A stretch of 64,000 nucleotides of DNA from Apodemus sylvaticus (Eukaryota > Chordata > Mammalia > Rodentia > Muridae). This document shows, piece by piece, positions 11,934 to 24,400 of this stretch; the first letter of the stretch is position 1, and each line of letters starts with the position of its first letter. The stretch is from assembly GCF_947179515.1 (NCBI RefSeq), contig NC_067473.1, forward strand, positions 80,890,126 to 80,954,125, read 5' to 3'. Under the pieces are notes generated by a model. The model was given only the letters and a program-made list of their open reading frames with translations, was not told the origin of the DNA and searched no databases. The position numbers were made by a program, and so were the translations under genes.

Positions 11934-13229
11934 ATCAGTTTAGTAGATATATAAATTGATACTACATCAGGACCTAGATTATTTTGTTTTAGGCCTGCAA
12001 AATTAATGCAACATTCGGAAAATCAGTGAATGCAACTTACTACACTAACCACATTAAATAGTGGTATGTAATGGTGAAAAAATAATTTCACACAAATCAA
12101 CATTATCTTATGACATTTTACAAACGTAGCAAACTAGGAACAAAATGCTTAAACTAGGATTGAATAATGAGCTTAATGTCTAGCAGCAAAAGCATCTTAT
12201 TAAAGACAAAATCTAAAGGCGTTCCTTGTATATTGAAGGACGACATGAAGTAAACAGCTGTTGCTTACAAACCAACTCTTTGTCCATTGTTTGCCAGTAT
12301 GCCCTGTTTGTTCTGCGTCCTAAATGCCTCAGAATCACATCTCTGCTGGGGACTCATTTCAGATACAGACTTTGTCTAATACCTGTATCTTTTCTGTAAC
12401 TTCACACAGAGCCACTCATTGGCAAAAATGTTGTTAGTACATTTTGTTTCTCTTTCTGAGACATCTACCAACTCTTAGTTTCCTTTCTATACTCATTTCT
12501 CTGTTATTTTGCCATTCATGGTTGACAGCATTAAGGGAAAGCTGCTTTGAATTTCCCATTAGAGATGAATGATTAAAACACAGGTGATCGGGAATGTTGG
12601 GATGGGGAGATGTGGTGCTGGGTGGCAGACACTTCTTGTGGCCACTTATGGAAATACTAAGCAATGCACAAGATTTCAATCTTGGGAATGGGTGTAACAG
12701 GAAATTACTGTTTCAACCCCTTTTCTTTGCTGTTAATGAGTTTCTGTAGTTGACATAGTAAGGTCTAGTTATAAACAGAGGTAAGAAGCAGGCTTGTACT
12801 TAAGATTGCTTCTATGAAATGAGTGATGGGTACTTTTAGGATAGAATTCCAAAATTGAAAAGCACCTTAAGTTTATCCAAACCTGCCTGTCTTCCTTCAA
12901 GCATCTCATCAACGGCACACCAGCAACATATTTCTGCATGTGTGTAGTTTCTCTAGGACATGTTTTGTTTCCTGAATGTAATCATTACAGGAAAACATGG
13001 TGATCCCTTTACTGTCTCTTACAATCGCTTACCAGAAGTAAGATTTCCTCCCATCTCTCCATTCCTTGAGATTCAGTGGTTATGATCAAAGTGAAAAAGG
13101 AAAGATGTTGTTAAAGTGATGACAGAGTGAAGAATTGTCTTGGAAGTTGCCTCTGCAATTGATGACGATAGAGAGTGGATTTAGGCACATGTGAATGCTT
13201 AGGCCTTAATCTTTTCTAACTACTAACCA
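11934..13229. other. Intergenic, nothing recognised
   Basis: No gene or intact repeat seen. The 81-codon minus-strand frame at 12434-12679 has no recognisable feature. Confidence 0.4.
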
Positions 13230-13555
13230 TTTCTACTCTCTTCCCTTTCTTTCTCTTTTCTTCTTTTGCCTTCCCCTTCCTTTCCTTCCTTCCTTCCTTC
13301 CTCCTTCCCTCCCTCCTTCCTCCTTCCCTCCTTCCTTTCCTTCCTTCCTTTTTCCTTCTTTCCTTCTTTCCTTCTTTCCTTCTTTCCTTCTTTCCTTCTT
13401 TCCTTCCTTCCTTCCTCCCTCCCTCCCTCCCTCCCTCCCTCCCTCCCTTCCTTCCTTCCTTCCTTCCTTCCTTCCTTCCTTTCTTCTTTCCTTCCTTTCT
13501 TCTTCCCTCCCTCCCTCCCTTCCTCCCTCCCTTCCTCCCTCCCTTCCTTCCTTTT
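13230..13555 (+). repeat. Long polypyrimidine tract (TTCC/CTCC/TTTCC)n
   Basis: About 320 nt of nearly pure C/T, passing from TTCC through TTTCCTTC and CCCT blocks back to TTCC. Long frames on both strands (S/F/P-rich and K/R/E/G-rich) are artefacts of it. Confidence 0.97.
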
Positions 13556-14199
13556 GGAAGCTTTTCTGTCAGAGGCTTTTTTTCATTTGTGCCATCATAA
13601 TTGTGTACCATGGGATTAAAATATGATGCAATTCTACTTGTGTAACAATATGTTGTTTTAAACTTGAGATGTAGTCAACTCATAATCTTAAAGTAAACTA
13701 CTTGACTAATTATTAAAATGGAATATTTTTATTACATATGATATACATAATAGACATACTTTATTTTTAAAAGTAGATTTAGTTTCACAACCAAATCTAG
13801 AAGGTAAAGTTCGTATACATCCCATTCCCTCTATCTATAGCTCTCCTCATTGTCAACAGCCCCCAAAATGTTAATACCTTGTTTCAATTAAGAAACCACA
13901 CTGAGAAACTATCATCACCCAAGGACCATGATTTGCATTATTACTCATGCTCTGTGTCTACGCTATGGGACTGAGTACATGTGAAACACCATTTATAGAG
14001 CATTATTATATTACGCAGGGTCGTTTTACTACTATAAAACATCCTCTGTGCTCTCCCTATTCATTGTTTTTCCTGCCTTAAGCAGTAAAAATAGCAATAA
14101 TCATTGATATTTTCCTGAATTCATAGTTTTATGCCTAGAAAGCCATATATTTAGATTCTGGAAATATGTGGCTTTGAAGACTGGTTTTTGTTTAACCAT
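13556..14199. other. Intergenic, nothing recognised
   Basis: AT-rich sequence; possibly more of the ancient L1 that is recognisable from about 14.2 kb. Confidence 0.35.
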
Positions 14200-15170
14200 A
14201 TGAATTTCAGGCCTCTTAATCTTTTTATGGCTTGATAGCTCCATTATAGAGGTAACCATAGCCTATTTATTCACTTTCTCAGGAACACCCTCCCCACACC
14301 AAATTTTGTCAATTATGAATAAATTTGCTATAAAGGCATTATTTGTGTGGGTATAAATTTTCAAATATTCTTGGAAAAGAACAGGTGTGTAATTGTTGGG
14401 TCATATGTAAGACAATGACAAACTATCTTCCAAAGTGGTGATAGTGGTTCTTACTTCAACCAACAGTGAATAAGTATTCTTGATGCTCTATTTCCTTGTC
14501 CATACTTGGCAATGAGTGTTCTAGATTTGGATACTCTAGTATGTGTGTGTGGGTACCTGGTCTTTATTTTCCTCACATCATATAGTGTAGAGCATCTTTT
14601 CAAAGGCATATTAATTATCTGTGTATCTTCCCTGATATCCTGTAAAGATACTACTTAAGGAAACAGTTCTCAACCTGTAGGCTATGAACCCTTTGGGGGT
14701 CAAACTATCCTTTCACAGGGGTCACATATCAAATATTCTACATATCAGATATTTACATTATGACATAACAGTAGTAAAATTACAGTTATAATTAGAAATG
14801 CAATAATTTTATAGTTGCAAGTAAACACAACCTGAGGAGCTATATTAAAATGTTTCAGCATTAGGAAGGTTGAGAGCCACTCACTTAAGGTTTTTTGGTC
14901 ACTTGTTTATCTTACAATATATTACAGTATCTTACTTATAACTTCTCTCTTTCATAGTCTGTGCTGATAGTGTCATTTAGACATTTTTAAATATTTTTTA
15001 TTTTGCATGTCACAAACTTGTGATTCATGTTGACTTCATTTTTTTTTGCATGGTGAAAACTATGTCCATATTCATTGTTTTGCATGTGTGCTCTTATTAA
15101 TTTTGTGCCCTTGGTTGAAAAGGCTACACATCCCCATTGCAGTGCCCCTTCCTCCTTCAAGATCAGCCCA
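14200..15170 (-). mobile_element. Ancient L1 (L1M-type) ORF2 3' remnant, split by a hAT element
   Basis: Phrases read as antisense of a mammalian L1 ORF2 end: ctttttatggcttgatagct, caattatgaataaatttgct, gtaattgttgggtcatatg, actatcttccaaagtggtga and gtagagcatcttttcaaagg. After a break at 14661-14882 it resumes with gtgcccttggttgaaaaggc. It is heavily decayed, and the boundaries are approximate. Confidence 0.6.
14661..14882 (+). mobile_element. URR1-type hAT-Charlie MITE with 8-bp TSD
   Basis: Begins cagttctcaacctg (after aaa), continues ccctttgggggtcaaac, cctttcacaggggtcacat, atcagatatttacattatga and ends cattaggaaggttgagagcc. The termini are imperfect inverted repeats around ttctcaacc. The octamer acttaagg is duplicated exactly on both sides (14653-14660 and 14883-14890), the hAT signature. 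Confidence 0.88.
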
Positions 15171-18100
15171 TGACAGTAACTGTTACTGGACTCTGTTTTG
15201 TCCTAATTTTCTATTTTGTTTCCAGCATAGCACTGGAAAATGATGGGGGCATCTTAGTGAGGCAGTTAGAAGTTTTTCACCAACTATGATGCTATTTGCA
15301 TGCTTATTATTTATTTATTTTGTGGAGATTATGTGTTAGGTTGGGAATTCCTAGTTGACCATTATATTTTAAAAGAAAGAGGAAAGATACATGAGAGGGA
15401 CATGTGGTAGAGCCAAACTGAAGGTTCTCTGATACACAGTAATCATCAGTCAAGATGGAATTGGATTTTTTTAATACTCAAGAGCTTACGTTTGTCACAA
15501 AGCCACTTTTTACAGTACATGCATTCTGTTGTTAAGCATTCCAGTGCCTGTGTCCTGAAATTTTTTTCCTATTTGTCTCTATACCTTCAAGGCCCAGAAT
15601 CAATATATTTGTGACAAATATATGTTCTTGAGTGTTAAAGAAAAGATGCCATCTTAACTGGTGATTATTGTGTGTAAGTAACACTTAAGTTTGGCTTTTT
15701 CATGTGTACCCTTCCTGGTAGATCTTTCTTGTTGTTGTTGTTTTTTTCTAAGAATCCCAGTGTCTTTATAAATGGACATATCCTTCATAGTATTTGAGAA
15801 ATGGTTCTGTGCTTCTGTTAGGATGCACATCCTCCTGCATCTCTCACTATAGTTAATTGGTATAATATCTCATAGTCAACGCTAAGCTTCTTAAAATTTT
15901 TCTTGTACACAGTAGATGCCCAAGTATTTAATTGAAGTATTAAATTGGTAAATGTCATTATTGTACTCATTACTTATAATGGCTAACTTTTACAATGTAC
16001 TTTATGAATAACTTCTGGTATGCAATGCTGTCTTTGACATGATAGACATTATAAAGATGAATAAGTCACAATTTTCAGTTAGTACAAACATAGAATCCAA
16101 GGTCAGGCACAATCACTGTTTCATTCATTAAGCAGTTATTGCTAATCATCTACAATCACTTGTATCCTGGTCTAAGTTCCATGGATCCAAAAGGAATTTC
16201 AAGGTTTTTGCCTTCAGTTAATGCACTTACATAGTGTGGGAGGCAGTCATTGAAGTGAACCATTTCAATTGAGTGTGGTGTTATAGTAGGCATTTTCACA
16301 AGTTGTTGTGGAGACATTGGAGGAGAGAAGAGCTCAAAAAATAAGTTTTATTTTAGTAAAATAAAACAGTGTCCAGGAAAGAGATGGTCACTGCTTTTAA
16401 CAGGACCTGTAGCCAACATAATTAGACAGGCAAACACATTGGTGAATCTGTTCTACATTTTCAGAGTTTTATAGACCTGAAGAAACCTAGATTGCAGCCA
16501 TGGAGGAATAGGAGATGAGCTATGTGAGCATCCCAGATGTTCTCTTGCCTTTTCTTTTTTCCCTCTTCTTGGCAGGATGAGGCAAAGTCAATGAGGAAAG
16601 GACAGCAGGGAAACCAAAGAAAAAGTCAAGGAAGTCACTGAGGAATTTTTTTTTTAAGCTTGAAAGTTTAGAAGTGACTAGCACAGTGGTAGCAGTGGAT
16701 GCATCAGTAGGTCTGATGTCATACATCTTGAAGCTATTGCAGGTCTCCCAGAAGCCATGTATATGGTCTTTTAACTAATAATCTTGTGCTTATTTTCCCT
16801 AGCAAAAGATGCTAACTCCAAGTTCAGAAAGTCTGACATTAGGTTCCAGCTGGGGCACAAATGTCTTGTCTTGAAATCCAGCTTGCTCCTAAATGGCAAG
16901 AGTGAGGTACCTTCACATATTCATGGTGGGAGGAAGCCACCCACAGAACAAGTCATCACAGACGGCCTGTTCCTCCCAGCAGAGTGTTGATGGAACACGC
17001 TCTTCCCAAGGATCTGCCTCTACTTTCCTGAATCATTTGGAAATCTTTACTAGAACTTCGATACTTGGATAAGAATGAAGAGCAGAAGGGCATTCCTGGC
17101 TTGACTTTGTTGTTTGAGCTTTTGCATCTTCCAAATTTATGAGTAGTAGGAACAAAGGCTTATTCTTCTTCATGTAATTTTGTTGAATATAATTTCAAAA
17201 TATTTTAAGTGTTAGCACCATTAGCTACATATTAAATAATCTGTGGGGAAGATAAAAATAGAAAATGAAATTACAAAGTTATCTCATCTCATCCAATTCC
17301 TTCCTATTATGGGAATAGAAATTACATTCCATGAAAACTTGCAACTACATGTCTAGTGTCATACAGCCAGTTGACAGCTATTTGTTGATTAATTAAACTG
17401 GAAACTGCAAGCTTTTGTTTCCCTGGTGATGGATTAAATCTTTCATTTGCTTATCAGCTGTTGAGAGACTAATAGGAGAAGTGAAAAGGAAGTATTCAGA
17501 TATTTTTAGACCCATAGTTCAGGTTATGATTACTATGATAAGAATATTGTTTGTATGTGTCCACACATATGTATAATCACACTATTTTTCTAATTCATAT
17601 CTACTATGCATTACTTCTTGATGCTGTGAGCCATTCCTGACAAATGGGCAGTAGCGGCCTCTTTTCTAGCCTCTCTATTTCAGTCAGCTTTGCCTTGACA
17701 TTGCTCAGTTGTTTCTGGTATTCATTAACACACCCATTCAGTAAACACACATTCAGTACCTTATTTATGCCAATATGGTAAGATTAGGAAGATATCTGTC
17801 CTGAAGAAACTCTTGGGTGATTAAGGTAGTTGAGAAACAGGGTAACTAAATTAAAGGATAGAAACAAACTTACCAAAGAAAAACAATGCCTTAAAATAGC
17901 AATCTAGAGTGAGTTATGGGTTACAGTGAAACAAATACAGACATATTTACATAGGGAGAAGTTGTAGATGGAAGACAGAAATGAATACGAAAGACTGAAG
18001 TACGGAACACCCAAAATTTAGAATCTAGGAAACTAGAAACAAACTAGAGAAAGAATGCTTTAACATTAAGTGGGAAGAAATTTGGGAAGTGTAATTTTTT

Positions 18101-18790
18101 AAAACTAAGTTAAAAGTTGTTTATATTAAGAGGAAGTGATAACTATAGTTTCTAGAGATTCTAAAGTGGTAATCATAGAGAATGAAACACTAATTAATGG
18201 TTCATACAGTTACATGGGGGAAGGTGTAGATTGTATATGGATAGTGGCCTCCTACTAGACTCAAAAGAAATTTTAAGTTCTGTTTCTGTCAGGTTGACAG
18301 CAGTGGATATAGATGTTTTGAGCTATACAGTAATCTTCCATTTTAGGATTATATTTGAGAGATGGAAGGAATTTAGGAAGGCTTGTAGGTTCTTGATGGA
18401 GCAGTATGCTAATGGAGATGAAATTTGTTAAGATACAGAATGTTAACAGAGGGTAACATACATCTGGGGTTAAGAATGGAAGCAAGGAAACAATGAAGAG
18501 TTCAGTGTGGAACACACTAAGCTTGTCTGCAAATATTCATGTGGAAACGTCACGTAAATGGGAAGAGCATGGCTTGAAGTTCAGAGGATAGGCAAAATTT
18601 GGAAGTTTAAGTACGGATGTCATCATCACTGGTCTATAAAAACAAGGCAAGGTTTGAGGATTCCAGAAGGCAGGGGAAAGATTATTGTAAGATAAATCAT
18701 ATTATAGTGTGTTTTAACATGGATAGAATGACCCATTGAAGGGCCAATGACCCAAAAAGGACAAAGATGATATCCGAAGAAATTCTGAAT
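15171..18790. other. Intergenic, mostly unrecognised
   Basis: No gene supported. The stretches at about 16090-16320 and 17700-17880 (cattcattaagcagttattg; attcagtaaacacacattcag then aagaaactcttgggtgatta) read like decayed ancient mammalian repeats. The short open frames at 16520-16726 and 16784-16990 have no recognisable domain. Confidence 0.35.
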
Positions 18791-18800
18791 AGAAGTCATA

Positions 18801-19000
18801 GCCGGGCCTAGACAGATGGCTTAAGTGTTAAGAGCACTGACTGCTCTTCCAGAGGTCCTGAGTTCAATTCCCAGGAACCACTTGGTGGCTCACAACCATT
18901 TGTAATGGGATGTGATGCCCTTTTCTGGTGTGTCAGAAGACATAAAGTTACTCATATGCATACATACATAAATGAATCTTTAAAAAAAAAAGAAAGAAAA
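18801..19000 (+). repeat. B2 SINE
   Basis: gccgggcctagacagatggc, ttaagtgttaagagcactga, ctgctcttccagaggtcctg, agttcaattcccaggaacca and cttggtggctcacaaccatt follow the tRNA-derived B2 head with its A and B boxes; the copy ends in an A-rich tail. Near-identical decamers flank it: agaagtcata (18791-18800) and agaagtaata (19001-19010). Confidence 0.93.
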
Positions 19001-19010
19001 AGAAGTAATA

Positions 19011-20636
19011 ACAGATGCTTGAATTGGGATTCGGGAAGTCATTTTCCAATGATGAATAAAGTATGAGCATAGGAAAGAGTGTGAACAACAAGAAAACATA
19101 ATGGACTGAGGGGTGAAGTGCTAGAGGATCTCTAGCTGGTCTACATTGATAAGGAAGTGTTTCAGAAAAAGATGACCGGAAAGCTGTTTTATTATTGGCA
19201 GTATATGGGCGTGAATGCAGTGGATATTCACAACTCCATGGTCTGATGACATATGCAGAAAATGCAAGAGCACAAAACAGCAAGATGACAAGAAAATAAA
19301 TGTATACCATCCACTAATATATAGTTCAAATTATAGGACAGAAGGGACAGATGGTCCTAGCTTGGGAGGGACAGCACAAAGGAAATCACATCGGTGTTTC
19401 AGTTAGATACTGGAGATAAAAAGGTATTCAGTGTTAAGGTAGGGATACAGGGGACAGTGGATGGCAGTGTGTGAATTCTGGGGATGGAGAGAATCAGAAA
19501 AGGGGAGAAGATTGGGCCAGACAAGCAATGTCACTCACAGGAATGTGACCCAAGGGCACGGTGAGATGATGCCCATTCTCTTCTTCTCTTAATGTGTCAA
19601 CCCTTCAGGGTTAGAGTCTTGCTTTTGGTAGTGAAGTGAGTAATCTTCAAGTTTTTAATAATAATCTTTTAGAAAATATGAATTTTTATAGACATTTGTG
19701 AGCAATGCCAAAGCTGAAAATAGGCAGGTCTTACTAGAGTACTGAGTAGCCTAAAGGAACCATTTCCTAAGTGTTACTGCTGGGAGAGTGAGTGTATGAA
19801 AATTGCAGATGTGATGAAGGCAAGCATGGATGACATTATAGATCTTATGAAGGACTGCAAAACAGCTCTGATAACAAGAGTGAGATGGGACTCAAGGAAG
19901 TGGTTGAAGAGATCTCTGTGGACCTGTCTGGGTCCCTGTGGACTATGTCAGGATTGGTTTTTCTTTATGAGTTACCTTCTTGACCACAGGGAACATTCAA
20001 AATGGGTGACCAATGCTAGAAACTGCAGCCTATACCCATGAGATCAAGTACATGTGGAAAAAATTTCAAGACTCTGCTAAATGCCTCTAGCATGCCTCAG
20101 AGACTCTGCATTCCCACAGTTGGAGAAATAATCTATTCTCACACTTCCAGAAGTTTCTGCTATCCTACTGAGTTATTTCAAGACAACACATGTTATCTAC
20201 AAACTAAAAGTTTTGAATCTGTTTTCTACCAGAAAAACTCTTGTATTAGTTAGTATAATGGTTAGTCTTAAATGTCAACTTTAAACAACATATAACACCT
20301 GGGAAAAGAGCCTCATTTGAGTATTTATTTTTATCAGCCTGATCTGTGAACGTGTTTTGTCCATTCAAAGTAAGTATCTCTATTTTTAATTATATAAAAG
20401 GAACCATCTCATTCTGGGTAGCAATTTCCCTAGGCAAGAGGTCCTGAGTTATAAAGAACAGGAAAAAACCTAGATGTAAGCAAGCAGTATCTATGCATTT
20501 GTTTCTCCCTGATCTCGATTATAGATCAAGTCTTCATATAAACTTCCCCTCAATGATGGACTAGATCCTAGAAATGTAAAATAAAATAAAGACTCTTTTC
20601 CCCTAACTTAACATTTTAATCACAGTAATGAAAATT
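19011..20636. other. Intergenic, nothing recognised
   Basis: No gene or intact repeat recognised. Short frames at 19796-20041 and 20038-20253 show no family features. Confidence 0.4.
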
Positions 20637-21050
20637 GTCTTAGTTAGGGTTCCTATTGCTATAATAAAACAACATAACCAAAAGCAGCTTGTAGAGAAAA
20701 GGGTTTATTTTGCTTCAACTGTCACATCATGGTCCACCATGATAGAGAACAGAGCAGGAACGTAAATACAGCAGGAGCCTAGAGACAAAGGTTGATGTAG
20801 AGGCCATGGAGGAGTGATAGTTATTGACTTGTTCATCATGGCTTGCTCAGCCTGCATTCTTATAGAACCCGGAACCACCAGCCCATGGATGACCATCCAT
20901 AATAGTTTGGGCCCTCCCACATCAATCACTAATTAAAAGAAAATCTCACAGGCTTGTCCCTATATTGACATTTTCTCAGTTAAGGTTTCCATGTCCCAAA
21001 TGACTCTAGTTTTTATCAAATTGACCTAAAATTAGGCAGCACAACACCAA
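20637..21050 (+). repeat. Muroid dispersed repeat, TGTCTTAGTTAGG family, subgroup A
   Basis: The clearest copy. It starts tgtcttagttagggttccta then ttgctataataaaacaacat, has gagaaaagggtttattttgc, catggcttgctcagcctgca, ttcttatagaacccggaacc and cccacatcaatcactaatta, and ends with a ttgacctaaaattaggcagc tail. The young L1 begins about 120 bp further on. Confidence 0.75.
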
Positions 21051-21168
21051 GACTAGAACAATTGGTGGTTTAAGTCTTTCACTTGGCAGCTCTTGACAAG
21101 ATAATGGTGAGAAGAGAAAAAAAACAGAAAAGAGAAGAAGGAGGTGAAAAATATAATCAGCAGTTGTT

Positions 21169-21183
21169 TTGAATAGACTTCTT
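21169..21183 (+). repeat. Target-site duplication, L1 3' side
   Basis: ttgaatagacttctt, identical at 15 of 15 positions to 27800-27814. The copy lies next to the oligo-T (poly-A on the minus strand) end of the L1. Confidence 0.95.
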
Positions 21184-21450
21184 TTTTTTTTATTAACATT
21201 TTTTTTTATTATTCGATATAATTTATTTACATTTCAAATGATTTCCCCTCTTCTAGCCCCCCCACTCCCCGAAAGTCCCGCAAGCCCCCTTCTCTTCCCC
21301 TGTCCTCCCACCCACCCCTTCCCACTTCCCCGTTCTGGTTTTGCCGAATATTGTTTCACTGAGTCTTTCCAGAACCAGGGGTCACTCCTCCTTTCTTCTT
21401 GTACCTCATTTGATGTGTGGATTATGTTTTGGGTATTCCAGCTTTCTAGG

Positions 21451-24400
21451 TTAATATCCACTTATTAGTGGGTGCATACCATGATTCACCTTTTGAGTCT
21501 GGGTTACCTCACTTAGTATGATATTCTCTAGCTCCATCCATTTGCCTAAGAATTTCATGAATTCATTGTTTCTAATGGCTGAATAGTACTCCATTGTGTA
21601 GATATACCACATTTTTTGCATCCACTCTTCTGTTGAGGGATACCTGGGTTCTTTCCAGCATCTGGCAATTACAAATAGGGCTGCTATGAACATAGTAGAA
21701 CATGTATCCTTATTACATGGTGGGGAGTCTTCTGGGTATATGCCCAGGAGTGGTATAGCAGGATCTTCTGGAAGTAAGGTGCCCAGTTTTCGGAGGAACC
21801 GCCAGACTGATTTCCAGAGTGGTTGTACCAATTTGCAATCCCACCAGCAGTGGAGGAGTGTTCCTCTTTCTCCACACCCTCTCCAACACCTGCTGTCTCC
21901 TGAATTTTTAATCTTAGCCATTCTGACTGGTGTAAGATGAAATCTTAGGGTTGTTTTGATTTGCATTTCCCTAATGACTAATGAAGTTGAGCATTTTTTA
22001 AGATGCTTCTCGGCCATCCGAAGTTCTTCAGGTGAGAATTCTTTGTTTAACTCTGTACCCCATTTTTTAATAGGGTTGTTTGGTTTTCTGGAGTCTAACT
22101 TCTTGAGTTCTTTATATATATTGGATATTAGCCCTCTATCTGATGTAGGATTGGTGAAGATCTTTTCCCAATTTGTTGGTTGCCGATTTGTCCTCTTGAT
22201 GGTGTCCTTTGCCTTACAGAAACTTTGTAATTTTATGAGGTCCCATTTGTCAATTCTTGCTCTTAGAGCATACGCTATTGGTGTTCTGTTCAGAAACTTT
22301 CTCCCTGTACCGATGTCCTCAAGGGTCTTCCCCAATTTCTTTTCTATTAGCTTCAGAGTGTCTGGCTTTATGTGGAGGTCCTTGATCCATTTGGATTTGA
22401 GCTTAGTACAAGGAGACAAGGATGGATCAATTCGCATTCTTCTGCATGCTGACCTCCAGTTGAACCAGCACCATTTGTTGAAAAGGCTATCTTTTTTCCA
22501 TTGGATGTTTTCAGCCTCTTTGTCGAGGATCAAGTGGCCATAGGTGTGTGGGTTCATTTCTGGATCTTCAATCCTGTTCCATTGATCCTCCTGCCTGTCA
22601 CTGTACCAATACCATGCAGTTTTTAACACTATTGCTCTGTAGTATTGCTTGAGGTCAGGGATACTGATTCCCCCAGATTTCCTTTTGTTGCTGAGAATAG
22701 TTTTAGCTATCCTGGGTTTTTTGTTGTTCCAGATGAATTTGATAATTGCTCTTTCTAACTCTGTGAAGAATTGAGTTGGGATTTTGATGGGTATTGCATT
22801 GAATCTGTATAGTGCTTTAGGCAAAATGGCCATTTTAACTATATTGATTCTACCGATCCATGAGCATGGGAGGTTTTCCCATTTTTTGAGGTCTTCTTCC
22901 ATTTCCTTCTTCAGAGTCTTGAAGTTCTTGTCATACAGATCTTTCACATGTTTGGTAAGAGTCACCCCAAGATACTTTATACTGTTTGTGGCTATTGTGA
23001 AGGGGGTCATTTCCCTAATTTCTTTCTCAGCCTGCTTATCCTTTGAGTATAGGAAGGCCACTGATTTGCTTGAGTTGACTTTATAACCTGCCACTTTGCT
23101 GAAGTTGTTTATCAGCTGTAGGAGCTCTCTAGTGGAGTTCTTTGGGTCACTTAGGTAGACGATCATGTCGTCTGCAAATAATGATAGTTTGACTTCTTCC
23201 TTTCCAATTTGTATCCCTTTGACCTCCTTATGTTGTCGAATTGCCCGAGCTAGTACCTCAAGTACAATATTGAAAAGATAAGGAGAAAGGGGGCAGCCTT
23301 GTCTGGTCCCTGATTTCAGTGGGATTGCTTCAAGTTTCTCTCCATTTAGTTTGATGCTGGCTACCGGTTTGCTGTATATTGCTTTTACTATGTTTAGGTA
23401 TGGGCCTTGAATTCCTGTTCTCTCCAAGACTTTAAGCATGAAGGGATGCTGAATTTTGTCAAATGCTTTTTCAGCATCCAATGAAATGACCATGCGGTTT
23501 TGTTCTTTGAGTTTGTTTATGTAGTGGATTGTATTGATGGATTTCCGTATATTGAACCAACCCTGCATTCCCGGGATAAAGCCTACTTGATCATGGTGGA
23601 TGATCGTTTTGATGTGTTCTTGGATTCGGTTGGCAAGAATTTTATTGAGTATTTTTGCATCGATGTTCATAAGGGAAATTGGTCTGAAGTTCTCTTTCTT
23701 TGTTGGATCTTTGTGTGGCTTTGGTATCAGCGTAATTGTGGCTTCGTAGAAGGAATTGGGTAGTGTTCCTTCTGTTTCTATTTTGTGGAATAGTTTGAAG
23801 AGTATTGGTGTTAACTCTTCTTTGAAGGTCTGGTAGAATTCTGCACTGAAACCATCTGGTCCTGTGCTTTTTTTGGTTGGAAGACTTTCTATGACTCCTT
23901 CTATTTCTTTAGGCATTATGGGACTGTTTAGATGGTCTAGTTGGTCCTGATTTAATTTTGGTATTTGGTATCTGTCAAGGAAATTGTCCATTTCCTCCAG
24001 ATTTTCCAGTTGTGTTGAGTATAGGCTCTTGTAGTAGGATCTGATGATTTTTTGGATTTCCTCAGTTTCCGTTGTTATATCTCCCTTTTCATTTCTAAGT
24101 TTGTTAATTTGGATACTTTCTCTGTGCCCTTTGGTCATTCTAGCTAAGGGTTTATCTATCTTGTTGATTTTCTCAAAGAACCAGCTCCTGGTATTGTTGA
24201 TTTTTTGTATGGTTCTCTTTGTTTCTACTTGATTGATTTCGGCCCTGAGTTTGATGATTTCCTGCCTTCTACTCCTCCTGGGCGAAATAGCTTCTTTTTG
24301 TTCCAGGGCTTTCAGGTGTGTCGTTAAGCTGGTAATGTATGCTCTCTCCATTTTCTTTTTGGAGGCACTCAGGGCTATGAGTTTTCCTCTTAGCACTGCT

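Noticed and set aside
13216..13619. Long S/F/P-rich and K/R/E-rich open frames on both strands
   Set aside because: Produced by the polypyrimidine tract; a simple repeat lacking stops in every frame.
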